DNA of 64,000 bases from Sphingomonas sp. BK345 (GTDB lineage Bacteria; Pseudomonadota; Alphaproteobacteria; Sphingomonadales; Sphingomonadaceae), in assembly GCF_014193845.1 (NCBI RefSeq), contig NZ_JACHZX010000010.1, forward strand, positions 1 to 64,000, written 5' to 3'. A model generated the notes under the pieces. The model was not told the origin of the DNA. It searched no databases and was given only the letters and a program-made list of their open reading frames with translations. The translations under genes were made by a program, and so were the position numbers. Shown in pieces: positions 16,624 to 26,431 of this stretch. Within the stretch, counting starts at the first letter, position 1. Each line of letters begins with the position of its first letter.

Positions 16624-17681
16624 GATCGACGCAGCGCGGGCCGAGCGAGGCCGAGCTGCTCGCCGCGCTGCCGGTCGCGGTGCTGGTGGTCGATCCCGAA
16701 GATCGCGTCGAGCGCGCCAACGCCGAGGCGGAAACGCTGCTCAACCTCTCCGAGCGAGCGATGCGCGGCCAGACCGTCGCCGAGCTGCTCGGCGTGGCCG
16801 ACGCTGAGGCGCGGCGTGCCAATCATGCCTTCGCCGCCTTCGACATCGAGGTGGAGACTCGCGGCGGTGCCCGCGTCCGCGTCGACCTGGTCGAGGCGGC
16901 GGTGGTCGATCAGCCGGGCTGGCGCACGATCACGCTCCACCATGCCGCGGCGTCGCGCCGGCTGGGCGTGTCGGGCGACCGCGCCGCGGCGGCCCGCGCA
17001 GCGGTCGGGGCGGCGGCGATGCTGGCGCATGAGATCAAGAACCCGCTCTCGAGCATCCGCGGCGCGGCGCAGCTGATCGCCGACGGCGCGGCGCCCGACG
17101 AGCTCACCGGGCTGGTCATCACCGAGGTCGACCGGATCGCCGCGCTGATCGATCATATGGAGGATTTCACCGACACCCGACCGCGCGAGGTGGCGCCGCT
17201 CAACATCTACCCGCTGCTGGCGCACGCGCGCGGCGTCGCGCTTGCGGGGTTCGCGCGCGATATCCCGATCGAGGAGCGCTACGACCCGTCGCTGCCGCCG
17301 GTGCTCGGCAACCGCGACGCGTTGCTCCAGGTGGTGCTCAACCTGCTCAAGAACGCCGCCGCGGCGCTGGGCGGTCGCGGCGAGCGGCGCATCACGCTCA
17401 CCACCGCCTATCGCCACGGCATCACCGTGGCGACAGGCAAGGGGCGTGAGCGCGTCGCGCTGCCGATCGAGCTGTGCGTGATCGACACCGGGCCGGGCGC
17501 GCCCGACGACATCGCCGACCATCTCTTTGACCCGTTCGTGTCGGGCCGGCCCGAGGGCAAGGGGCTGGGGCTGGCGCTGGTCGACAAGCTGGTGCGCGAC
17601 ATGGGCGGGATCGTGCAATATGCGCGCGAGGGCCAGCCGCATCACACCGTCTTCCGCCTGCTGCTGCCGCGCGCCGCGTGA
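16620..17681 (+). CDS. ntrB: Nitrogen regulation sensor kinase NtrB
   Basis: A soluble 353-residue histidine kinase/phosphatase that controls NtrC under PII. It has an N-terminal PAS domain (about residues 10-110), the dimerisation helix with phospho-acceptor His137 in LAHEIKNPL, and an ATPase domain with NLLKNAAAAL (N box), DTGPG and GKGLGLALV (G2). No membrane segment. GTG start overlaps the dusB stop, and its own stop overlaps the ntrC start. Confidence 0.95.
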   Translation: MRSTQRGPSEAELLAALPVAVLVVDPEDRVERANAEAETLLNLSERAMRGQTVAELLGVADAEARRANHAFAAFDIEVETRGGARVRVDLVEAAVVDQPGWRTITLHHAAASRRLGVSGDRAAAARAAVGAAAMLAHEIKNPLSSIRGAAQLIADGAAPDELTGLVITEVDRIAALIDHMEDFTDTRPREVAPLNIYPLLAHARGVALAGFARDIPIEERYDPSLPPVLGNRDALLQVVLNLLKNAAAALGGRGERRITLTTAYRHGITVATGKGRERVALPIELCVIDTGPGAPDDIADHLFDPFVSGRPEGKGLGLALVDKLVRDMGGIVQYAREGQPHHTVFRLLLPRAA

Positions 17682-19120
17682 TCGTCGGCAAGATCCTGAT
17701 CGTCGACGACGACGATGCGGTGCGCACCGTGGTGGCGCACGCGCTGCGGCGGGCCGGTCACACGGTGCGCACCGCCGCCAGCTTGGCCGACATGGCGCGC
17801 GAACTGCGCACCCACCCGCCCGACGTGCTGGTGACCGACGTGGTGCTGCCCGACGGGGACGGCATCGACCATGCCGGCCGGCTCGCGAGCGAGCGCCCCG
17901 ACATGCCGGTGATCGTGCTCTCCGCGCGCAACACACTGACCACTGCCGTGCGCGCCACTGAGGCGGGCGCCTACGACTATCTCCCCAAGCCGTTCGACCT
18001 CGACACGCTGACCCGCACCATCGCGGCGGCGCTCAAGCGCGGGGGCGCGGCGACGGAGGATCGTGCCGTTGAGGAGGAGCAGCTGCCGCTGATCGGTCGC
18101 TCGCCCGCGATGCAGGACGTGTACCGCGTCATCGCGCGCGTGATCTCGAACGATCTGACCGTGCTGGTCTCGGGTGAGTCGGGCACGGGCAAGGAGCTGG
18201 TCGCGCGCGCGATTCACGATCTCGGCGGGCGCCGTGCCGCGCCGTTCGTGCCGATCAACATGGCGGCGATCCCGCGCGAGCTGATCGAGGCCGAGCTGTT
18301 CGGGCACGAGCGCGGCGCCTTCACCGGGGCAACGCAGCGGAGCGCGGGGCGGTTCGAGCAGGCTGCGGGCGGCACACTCTTCCTCGACGAGATTGGCGAC
18401 ATGCCGATCGAGGCACAGACGCGGCTGCTGCGCGTGCTCCAGTCGGGTGAGTTCACCACGGTGGGCGGCGCGCGCACGATCCGCGCCGACGTCCGCATCG
18501 TCGCCGCCACCAACCGTGACCTGCAGCAGGCGGTCGCGGGCGGGCAGTTCCGCGAGGACCTCTATTACCGCCTCAACGTCGTGCCGGTCGCGCTGCCCGC
18601 GCTGCGCGAGCGCCGCGGCGACATCGCCGAGCTGGCGCGCCATTTCCTCGACCGCGCGGCCGAGGCGGGGCTGCCGCGCAAGACGCTCGCCGCCGAGGCG
18701 GTCGCCGCGCTGGAGGCGCATGACTGGCCCGGCAACGTCCGCGAGCTCGAGAACCTCATGCGCCGCCTCGCCGCGCTGTCGCGCGACGACCGGATCGGCG
18801 CGGCCGAGGTGACGGCGACGATTGGCGCCGTTCCCACGTTGGTCGAGGCGCTGCCCGATCCCGGCATCGAGGCGGCGGTGCGCGCGATGATCGAGCGGTT
18901 GGCGCGCGAGGAGCCGCGGGCGCTCGACGACGGCTCGCTCTACGATCGCGTGATCGGCGCGGTGGAGCGGCCCTTGATCGCGGCGATGCTGGCACGCCAC
19001 GGCGGCAACCAGCTGCGCGCCGCCCGCGCCATCGGGCTCAACCGCAACACGCTGCGCAAGCGGCTCGACGCACTCGGGATCAGCCCGGGCGCGCGGGCGG
19101 CGGGATCGGACGAGCCATAA
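17678..19120 (+). CDS. ntrC: Nitrogen response regulator NtrC
   Basis: A 480-residue sigma-54 enhancer-binding activator. The receiver domain carries the phospho-acceptor Asp54 (LVTDVVLPDGDG). The AAA+ domain has Walker A GESGTGKE, the sigma-54 contact loop GAFTGA, and Walker B LFLDEIGDM. The Fis-type DNA-binding helix is near the end (LRAARAIGLNRNTLRKRL). It starts with GTG in an overlap with ntrB. Intact in every key motif, in contrast to ntrX downstream. Confidence 0.97.
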   Translation: MIVGKILIVDDDDAVRTVVAHALRRAGHTVRTAASLADMARELRTHPPDVLVTDVVLPDGDGIDHAGRLASERPDMPVIVLSARNTLTTAVRATEAGAYDYLPKPFDLDTLTRTIAAALKRGGAATEDRAVEEEQLPLIGRSPAMQDVYRVIARVISNDLTVLVSGESGTGKELVARAIHDLGGRRAAPFVPINMAAIPRELIEAELFGHERGAFTGATQRSAGRFEQAAGGTLFLDEIGDMPIEAQTRLLRVLQSGEFTTVGGARTIRADVRIVAATNRDLQQAVAGGQFREDLYYRLNVVPVALPALRERRGDIAELARHFLDRAAEAGLPRKTLAAEAVAALEAHDWPGNVRELENLMRRLAALSRDDRIGAAEVTATIGAVPTLVEALPDPGIEAAVRAMIERLAREEPRALDDGSLYDRVIGAVERPLIAAMLARHGGNQLRAARAIGLNRNTLRKRLDALGISPGARAAGSDEP

Positions 19121-19172
19121 GTTTCCGAAATATGTGTTCTCTGTGCAACACCGATGTTGTAGCGGGGGAGCG

Positions 19173-21422
19173 ATGATCGCGGGAGTCACTCCCTCCTCTT
19201 CTACCACGTCGTCCGCCCGCCGGCGGCCGACGGTGACGCCGGCGCTGGAGCTAGCGGTGCTCGCGGTGGCGGTCGCGATCGGCGTCGGCAGCTATTTTTC
19301 GGTGCGCAGCGAGGGCGGCACCGCCGCGCTGATCGAGCCGCCGGTGGTCGCGCTGCTGCTCGTCGCCAACCTGGTCGCCGGGATCGCGCTGATGATCCTG
19401 CTGGGGCGGCGGATCGCGCTCAATCGCGCCGCCCGCTCGCCGGTCGGCGGGGAGGGGCGGCTGCATGTCCGGCTGGTGCTGCTCTTCTCGTTGGTCGCGG
19501 CGGTGCCCGCGCTGCTGGTGACGATCTTCGCGTCGCTGCTTTTCCAGTATGGTGTCCAGTTCTGGTACTCGGACCGCGCCCGCGGCATGTTCGAGAACGC
19601 CGCCTCGGTGGCGCAGGAGAGCTACCGGAACGAGTCGGACCGCGTCGGCCGCGAGACGATGACGATGGCGGGCGACCTCGCCGACTATCTCCGCGCCGAC
19701 CCGATCGAGAGCAAGCGCTTCGCCGCGGGACTGGCTTACCAGCTGTACCTCCGCAACCTGTCCGAGGCGCTGATTGTCCAGCGCGGGCAGGACGGCGAGC
19801 TGCGCACCCGCGCGCTGGTCAACCCGTATGACCGTCAGCTCGAGCGGGTCGTCACCGCGCCGATGATCGACCAGATCGAGGGCGGCGCCGCTTCGGTGGT
19901 GGTGCGCTCGGGCGACCGCGTCGGCGTGCTGACGCGGCTCGACTACCAGCCGCACACCTATCTCTACTCGGCGCGCGTCTTCGACCCGCAGCTCGCCAAC
20001 CAGCTCAACCGCGGCGGCGCGGTGCTCGCCGACTATCGCCAGCTGATCGCGCGCGCGCGCTCGCTCCAGCTCCAATTCAACGCCGCGCTGCTGATCGTCT
20101 CGCTACTGATCGTCGGCGTCGCGGTGTGGATCGCGCTGGCGGTGGCGGACCGGCTGGTCCGCCCGGTCGGCGAGCTGGTCGACGCCGCGCGCCGCGTCGA
20201 GGGCGGCGATCTCGCGGCGCGCGTGCCCGAGACGCCCGCGCGCGACGAGGTCGGCACGCTCGCCAACGCCTTCAACAGCATGACGGCGCGGCTCGAGACA
20301 CAGAACACCGCGCTGGTCACCGCGAACACCCAGCTGGAGAACCGCCGCGCGCTGATCGAGGCGGTGATGTCGGGCGTGTCGGCGGGGGTGATCTCGATCG
20401 ACTCGCAGGATCGCACGATCCGGCTGGTCAACAGCTCGGCGCAGACTTTGCTGGGGCTCGACGCGCCACCGGTCGGCCGCGTGCTGCGCGCGGTGGCGCC
20501 CGAGCTCGACGCGATGCTCGACCAGGGCGCGCGCGAGTCCAACGTCCAGCACAATGTCCAGGGCGAGATGCGCACCTTCGCGGCGCGGATCGCGCGCGAC
20601 GGCACCGGGCCGATCATCACCTTCGACGACATCACCCAGCAGCTGACCGACCAGCGCCGCGCCGCCTGGGCCGACGTGGCGCGCCGCATCGCGCACGAGA
20701 TCAAGAACCCGCTCACCCCGATCCAGCTCGCGGCCGAGCGCCTGCAGCGCCGCTACGGGAGCAAGATCGAGGCGGGCGACACCACCTTCGCGCGGCTGAC
20801 CGACACGATCGTCCGTCAGGTCGGCGACCTGCGCCGCATGGTCGATGAATTCTCCTCGTTCGCGCGCATGCCCAAGCCCGTGTTCCGCGAGGAAGCGCTG
20901 GTCGACATCGCGCGCCAGACGATGTTCCTCCACGAGGTCGCGCATCCCGGCATCCGCTTCGTGCTCGATCACGACGAGCCCGCGCCGACGTTGGTGTGCG
21001 ACCGGCGCCAGATCGGCCAGGCGCTCACCAATATCGTCAAGAACGCGGTCGAGGCGGTCGAGGCCGCCGACGTCAGCGAGGGCGCGGTGACGATGACGTT
21101 GCGAGAGGGTGAGGGCCGCGTCGTGATCGAGGTGGCGGACACCGGCGTCGGCCTGCCGCTCGAGCGCGACCGCATCGTCGAGCCCTACATGACGACGCGC
21201 GCGCGCGGCACCGGGCTGGGGCTCGCGATCGTCAAGAAGATCGTGGAGGAGCATTTTGGCACAATGACCTTCGCCGACCGTGCCGGCGGCGGCACCGTGG
21301 TGACCTTGTCGTTCGACGCGGCGCTGCTGGCCCCGCTCGCCGCCGAGGACTCCCTTCCGCCCGGCGCGGGCTCCACCGACGACGATCGCACGATCGCCGC
21401 TTTGACCAGGAATCGGATCTAG
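19173..21422 (+). CDS. ntrY: Membrane sensor kinase NtrY
   Basis: A 749-residue kinase. Three N-terminal membrane helices, an extracytoplasmic part, a fourth helix, then HAMP, PAS and a kinase domain with His508 (RRIAHEIKNPLTP). The N box (TNIVKNAVEAV) and the G2 box (GTGLGLAIVKKI) are intact. The start ATG 19173 follows GGGGAG at 19164-19169 and removes a dubious 13-residue extension. It is separated from ntrC by 52 bases and followed after 6 bases by ntrX. NtrYX senses redox or respiratory state in some alphaproteobacteria; signal here unknown. Confidence 0.95.
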   Translation: MIAGVTPSSSTTSSARRRPTVTPALELAVLAVAVAIGVGSYFSVRSEGGTAALIEPPVVALLLVANLVAGIALMILLGRRIALNRAARSPVGGEGRLHVRLVLLFSLVAAVPALLVTIFASLLFQYGVQFWYSDRARGMFENAASVAQESYRNESDRVGRETMTMAGDLADYLRADPIESKRFAAGLAYQLYLRNLSEALIVQRGQDGELRTRALVNPYDRQLERVVTAPMIDQIEGGAASVVVRSGDRVGVLTRLDYQPHTYLYSARVFDPQLANQLNRGGAVLADYRQLIARARSLQLQFNAALLIVSLLIVGVAVWIALAVADRLVRPVGELVDAARRVEGGDLAARVPETPARDEVGTLANAFNSMTARLETQNTALVTANTQLENRRALIEAVMSGVSAGVISIDSQDRTIRLVNSSAQTLLGLDAPPVGRVLRAVAPELDAMLDQGARESNVQHNVQGEMRTFAARIARDGTGPIITFDDITQQLTDQRRAAWADVARRIAHEIKNPLTPIQLAAERLQRRYGSKIEAGDTTFARLTDTIVRQVGDLRRMVDEFSSFARMPKPVFREEALVDIARQTMFLHEVAHPGIRFVLDHDEPAPTLVCDRRQIGQALTNIVKNAVEAVEAADVSEGAVTMTLREGEGRVVIEVADTGVGLPLERDRIVEPYMTTRARGTGLGLAIVKKIVEEHFGTMTFADRAGGGTVVTLSFDAALLAPLAAEDSLPPGAGSTDDDRTIAALTRNRI

Positions 21423-21428
21423 ACAGCT

Positions 21429-22799
<1,371 letters not shown>

Positions 22800-22835
22800 G
22801 TAGTCACGGCCTCAACTCAGCCCGAGCCGTTCTTG

Positions 22836-22940
22836 CTGAGGGAAGGCTGAGCTCGTCGAAGCCTCGTCTCGAAGCACCGCCACGGCGGATGTGGCTGCAC
22901 TTCGAGACGGCACTTCGACTCCGCTCAGCGCCTCCTCAGC
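22836..22940. repeat. Inverted dispersed repeat, third family, copy 1
   Basis: Left half about 22836-22877 (core GCTGAGCTCGTCGAAGCCTC, then GTCTCGAAGCAC) and right half about 22893-22940 (inverted: TTCGAGACGGCACTTCGACT, then CTCAGC). The same halves reappear at 24903-25047. It lies in the 295-base gap between ntrX and hfq, so the hfq promoter must be inside or just after it. The rest of that gap (22941-23094) holds nothing else I can identify. Confidence 0.7.
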
Positions 22941-23094
22941 GCGAACGGGAGCAAGACTGGCGCGCGTCGTCACTCCACCTAGACGCGCCCTTGCCGGAAC
23001 CCTATTTTACGCCCGCCGCTTACAGCGCGATACGTCCGACGCCGGCAACGGCGCACCTCGCGGGGAACCTCCCGCCAAGAACAAGGACCCTTCA

Positions 23095-23583
23095 ATGGCC
23101 GACAAGCAGACCTCGCTCCAGGACCTGTTCCTCAACGCGCTGCGCAAGTCCAAGACCCCCGTCACGATGTTCCTCGTCAAGGGGGTCAAGCTCCAGGGCA
23201 TCGTCACCTGGTTCGACAATTTCTCGGTGCTGCTGCGGCGCGACGGCCAGTCGCAGCTGATCTACAAGCACGCCATCTCCACCATCATGCCCGCCGGCCC
23301 GATTGACGTGGCCGGCATCGTCGGCCAGCTCGGCGAGAGCGGCAAGAAGCAGCTGTTGCAGGACATCTTCCTCTCCGCGGTACGCAAGTCGGAGGACCCG
23401 GTGACGATGTTCCTCGTCAACGGCGTGATGCTGCAGGGCGCGATCGCGGGCTTCGACCTGTTCTGCATGCTGCTCCAGCGCGACGGCATGTCGCAGCTCG
23501 TCTACAAGCACGCGGTCTCGACGATCCAGCCGTCGCGCCCGCTCAACCTGGCCGAGGAGCAGGCCGCGGGCGAGGACGAGTGA
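23095..23583 (+). CDS. hfq: Hfq with two Sm domains in tandem
   Basis: RNA chaperone for small-RNA regulation. The 162-residue chain holds two complete Hfq Sm domains instead of the usual one of about 75 residues. Domain 1 (about 3-70) has LQDLFLNALRK and YKHAIST; domain 2 (about 84-150) has LLQDIFLSAVRK and YKHAVST. The linker has GESGKKQ. Both keep the proximal RNA-site Gln and the KH of the YKHA motif. If each chain supplies two subunits, a trimer would make the six-membered ring. Start ATG 23095 gives MADKQ. hflX follows after 10 bases. Duplicated Hfq has been noted in sphingomonads, from memory. Confidence 0.96.
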   Translation: MADKQTSLQDLFLNALRKSKTPVTMFLVKGVKLQGIVTWFDNFSVLLRRDGQSQLIYKHAISTIMPAGPIDVAGIVGQLGESGKKQLLQDIFLSAVRKSEDPVTMFLVNGVMLQGAIAGFDLFCMLLQRDGMSQLVYKHAVSTIQPSRPLNLAEEQAAGEDE

Positions 23584-23593
23584 GGAAGCGCGC

Positions 23594-24886
23594 ATGAGCG
23601 GCGGCTTCGAGCGCGATCGCGACGAATTTTCGCGCGGCGCGCGGGCGATCGTGGTGTATCCCGACCTGGGCGGCTCGTCGCGCGACGCCGAGGCGCGGCT
23701 GGAGGAGACCGCCGGGCTCGCCGAGGCGATCGGCGTGGTCGTCGCCGACCGGGTCGCGCTGCGCATCCGCACCCCGCGCGCGGCGACGCTGATGGGCGCC
23801 GGCCAGATAGAGGAGCTCGCCGCGCGCGCGCGGATGGAAGAGGCGGGACTGGTCGTGGTCGACGGCAGCCTCACCCCGATCCAGCAGCGCAACCTCGAGA
23901 CCGCGCTCGAGACCAAGGTGATCGACCGCACCGGGCTGATCCTCGAGATCTTCGGCGAGCGCGCCGCGACCGCCGAAGGCCGGCTCCAGGTCGAGCTCGC
24001 GCACCTCGATTATCAGTCGGGGCGGCTGGTGCGCAGCTGGACCCACCTCGAGCGCCAGCGCGGCGGCTTCGGCTTCCTCGGCGGCCCGGGCGAGACCCAG
24101 ATCGAGGCCGATCGCCGCCTGATCCGCGATCGGATGGCACGGCTTCGACGCGAGTTGGAGCAGGTGACCCGGACGCGCGGACTTCACCGCGAGCGGCGCC
24201 AGCGCGCGCCCTGGCCCGTGATCGCTCTGGTCGGCTACACCAACGCGGGCAAGTCGACGCTGTTCAACCGGCTCACCGGCGCGCACGTGATGGCGGAGGA
24301 CCTGCTCTTCGCCACGCTCGACCCGACGTTGCGCCAGATCAGCCTGCCCGGCATCGACAAGGCGATCCTCTCGGACACGGTGGGCTTCGTCTCGGAGCTG
24401 CCGACCCAATTGGTCGCGGCGTTCAAGGCGACGCTGGAGGAGGTGGTCTCGGCCGACCTGCTGATCCATGTGCGGGATGTCGCGCACCCCGACACCGCGG
24501 CGCAGAAGGCGGACGTGGAGGGCGTGCTCGCCGATGTCGGCGTGAGCGAGACGACCCCGCGGATCGAGGCATGGAACAAGCTTGACCTGCTCCACGGCGA
24601 GGCGCGCACCGAGCTGCTCGACGAGGCGGCGCGACGGGACGACGTGGTGGCCTTGTCGGCGCTGACCGGGGAGGGGGTGGAGGAACTGATCCGCCACGTC
24701 GCCGACCTGCTCACCCAGGGCCACCAGCGCTACGCCATCGCGCTCGACGCAGGTGACGGTGCGGGAGCGGCATGGCTCCACGCCAACGGCGAGGTGCTCG
24801 ACCAGCATGTCGAGGGCGACCGCGTGCGCTACGAGGTGCGGATGGCGCCAGCGGTGCATGAGCGTTTCCTGTCGCGGCAGGGGTGA
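23594..24886 (+). CDS. hflX: Ribosome-associated GTPase HflX
   Basis: A 430-residue GTPase that splits ribosomes under stress. The N-terminal nucleotide-binding HflX domain includes VDGSLTPIQQRNLE, then a helical linker with GPGETQIEADRRLI, and the G domain with G1 GYTNAGKST, G3 DTVGF and G4 NKLD. A C-terminal extension follows the G domain. It keeps the common hfq-hflX pairing. Confidence 0.96.
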   Translation: MSGGFERDRDEFSRGARAIVVYPDLGGSSRDAEARLEETAGLAEAIGVVVADRVALRIRTPRAATLMGAGQIEELAARARMEEAGLVVVDGSLTPIQQRNLETALETKVIDRTGLILEIFGERAATAEGRLQVELAHLDYQSGRLVRSWTHLERQRGGFGFLGGPGETQIEADRRLIRDRMARLRRELEQVTRTRGLHRERRQRAPWPVIALVGYTNAGKSTLFNRLTGAHVMAEDLLFATLDPTLRQISLPGIDKAILSDTVGFVSELPTQLVAAFKATLEEVVSADLLIHVRDVAHPDTAAQKADVEGVLADVGVSETTPRIEAWNKLDLLHGEARTELLDEAARRDDVVALSALTGEGVEELIRHVADLLTQGHQRYAIALDAGDGAGAAWLHANGEVLDQHVEGDRVRYEVRMAPAVHERFLSRQG

Positions 24887-24902
24887 GGGGTTCGCTGCGC
24901 GG

Positions 24903-25047
24903 CCGTGCTTCGAGACGGCACTTCGACAAGCTCAGCGCGTACTCAGCACCAACGGTGCCGCGTAAACGGTGCCGCGTAAAGGGAACGGATGTAACCGTTC
25001 GCGCTGAGGAGAGGCTGAGCCTAGCGAAGCCTCGTCTCGAAGCACTG
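24903..25047. repeat. Inverted dispersed repeat, third family, copy 2, with tandem unit
   Basis: Left half about 24903-24936 (CGTGCTTCGAGACGGC, ACTTCGACAAGCTCAGC) and right half about 25012-25047 (GGCTGAGCC, GAAGCCTCGTCTCGAAGCAC) are inverted and match 22836-22940. Between them a 14-base unit, CGGTGCCGCGTAAA, is repeated exactly at 24953-24966 and 24967-24980. The element separates hflX from the convergent mazG. Confidence 0.75.
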
Positions 25048-25056
25048 TCCTGCCTC

Positions 25057-25815
25057 TTACCCCGCCTTCGCTCGCTGCCACAGCGCCTCTTTCTGATCCA
25101 GCGGCAATGCCGCGAAGCCCGCGCCGCCTGCCGCCTCGATCGTGCGGAAGCGGCGCTCGAACTTGGCGTTGGCCGCGCGCAGCGCCTGCTCCGGGTCGAC
25201 CCCGAGATGCCGCGCCCAGTTCACCACCGCGAACAGCAGGTCGCCGATCTCCTCAACGCGCTCGGCCTGATCGCGCGCCGCCGCTACCTCGGCGAGCTCC
25301 TCGTCGACCTTGGCGCGCGATCCGCTTGCGTCAGGCCAGTCGAAGCCAGTGCGTGCCGCCCGCTTCTGCAATTTCTCGGCGCGGATGAGCGCGGGCAGTG
25401 CCACCGCGACGCCGTCGAGTGCCCCGGCCGCGCCCTTGTCCGCGCGCTCGGCCGCCTTGACCTCTTCCCAGAGATGGTGGCCGCCCTCGGCCCGGTCGCC
25501 GAAGATATGCGGGTGGCGGCGCTCCATCTTGTCGCTGATCGCGGCGGCGACATCGGCCAGCGCGAAGGCGCCATCCTCCTCGGCGATGCGGCTGTGGAAG
25601 ACCACTTGCAGCAGCAGGTCGCCGAGTTCGTCGCGCAGCTCGTCGATCGCGCCGCGCTCGATCGCCTCGGCGACCTCATAGGCCTCCTCAATCGTGTAGG
25701 GCGCGATCGTCGCGAAGGTCTGTGCGCGGTCCCACTCACAGCCGCCCGGGCCGCGCAGGCGCGCCATGATCGCCACCAACCGATCGATCTCGGCGCTCGT
25801 TCGCTGCTCGCTCAT
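25057..25815 (-). CDS. mazG: Nucleoside triphosphate pyrophosphohydrolase MazG
   Basis: Hydrolyses NTPs to NMPs and pyrophosphate; it cleans aberrant nucleotides and can lower ppGpp. The 252-residue product contains two all-alpha MazG-type helical repeats. The metal-binding acidic pattern is visible in TIEEAYEVAEAIE and again as ELRDELGDLLLQV. Start ATG 25815. Single gene between repeat DNA and the VOC gene, with a 38-base gap to the latter. Confidence 0.95.
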   Translation of the reverse strand: MSEQRTSAEIDRLVAIMARLRGPGGCEWDRAQTFATIAPYTIEEAYEVAEAIERGAIDELRDELGDLLLQVVFHSRIAEEDGAFALADVAAAISDKMERRHPHIFGDRAEGGHHLWEEVKAAERADKGAAGALDGVAVALPALIRAEKLQKRAARTGFDWPDASGSRAKVDEELAEVAAARDQAERVEEIGDLLFAVVNWARHLGVDPEQALRAANAKFERRFRTIEAAGGAGFAALPLDQKEALWQRAKAG

Positions 25816-25853
25816 GCGGACGCGCTAGCAGCGCGCGGTGCGCAGGGCCAGCG

Positions 25854-26321
25854 TCAGCGCGGCGGGCCGTCGGCGGCATCGTTGACCTCGATCCAATAGC
25901 CGTCCGGGTCCTGGGTGAAGATCTGGCGGACGCCGTCGGTGCGCGTGCGCTTGATCTCGCCCTCCTTGCCGGCATAGTCGGTCCACGTGCGGCCCGTCTT
26001 CTTCAGATAGGCGATCACGGGATCAAGGTCCTTCACCGTCAGCGCGAAGTGGATGATCCGCGGGGGTGGGGTGAACGGCACCTTGATCGCCTGGATATGC
26101 AGCTCGACGCCGTTGCCCAGCCGCATCCAACGCGGACCGCCCGGCGCGGCGTCGAGCGCGGCCGGTATCTCGCTCAGCCCGAACGCCTCCTTGTAATAAG
26201 CGACGCTGCGCGCCTGATCGGTGACGTTGATCGCGACATGGTTCATCGTCGCCTGTGCCATCGCCGCGACCGGCATCAGCCCGGCCACCGAGACGAGCGC
26301 TGCCAGGGAAAAACGCATCAT
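25854..26321 (-). CDS. Exported VOC-family (glyoxalase-like) protein
   Basis: A 155-residue vicinal-oxygen-chelate fold protein. An N-terminal signal peptide is visible (LAALVSVAGLMPVAAMAQ), so the mature protein is probably periplasmic. The mature domain begins MNHVAINVTDQARSVAYYKE and ends DPDGYWIEV, as in glyoxalase I-like folds. The reaction cannot be inferred from the fold alone. It is followed by mazG on the same strand. Confidence 0.85.
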   Translation of the reverse strand: MMRFSLAALVSVAGLMPVAAMAQATMNHVAINVTDQARSVAYYKEAFGLSEIPAALDAAPGGPRWMRLGNGVELHIQAIKVPFTPPPRIIHFALTVKDLDPVIAYLKKTGRTWTDYAGKEGEIKRTRTDGVRQIFTQDPDGYWIEVNDAADGPPR

Positions 26322-26431
26322 CCTCTCCTCGCCGGTCCTCTAACGTGCTTGCCCGCTCGCGGCAGGCCGAAGCCATTGGCGCCGCGGCGAGCTCCGCCGG
26401 GCTCCCGCGCCCGCAGGAGCCCGCGATCCAT

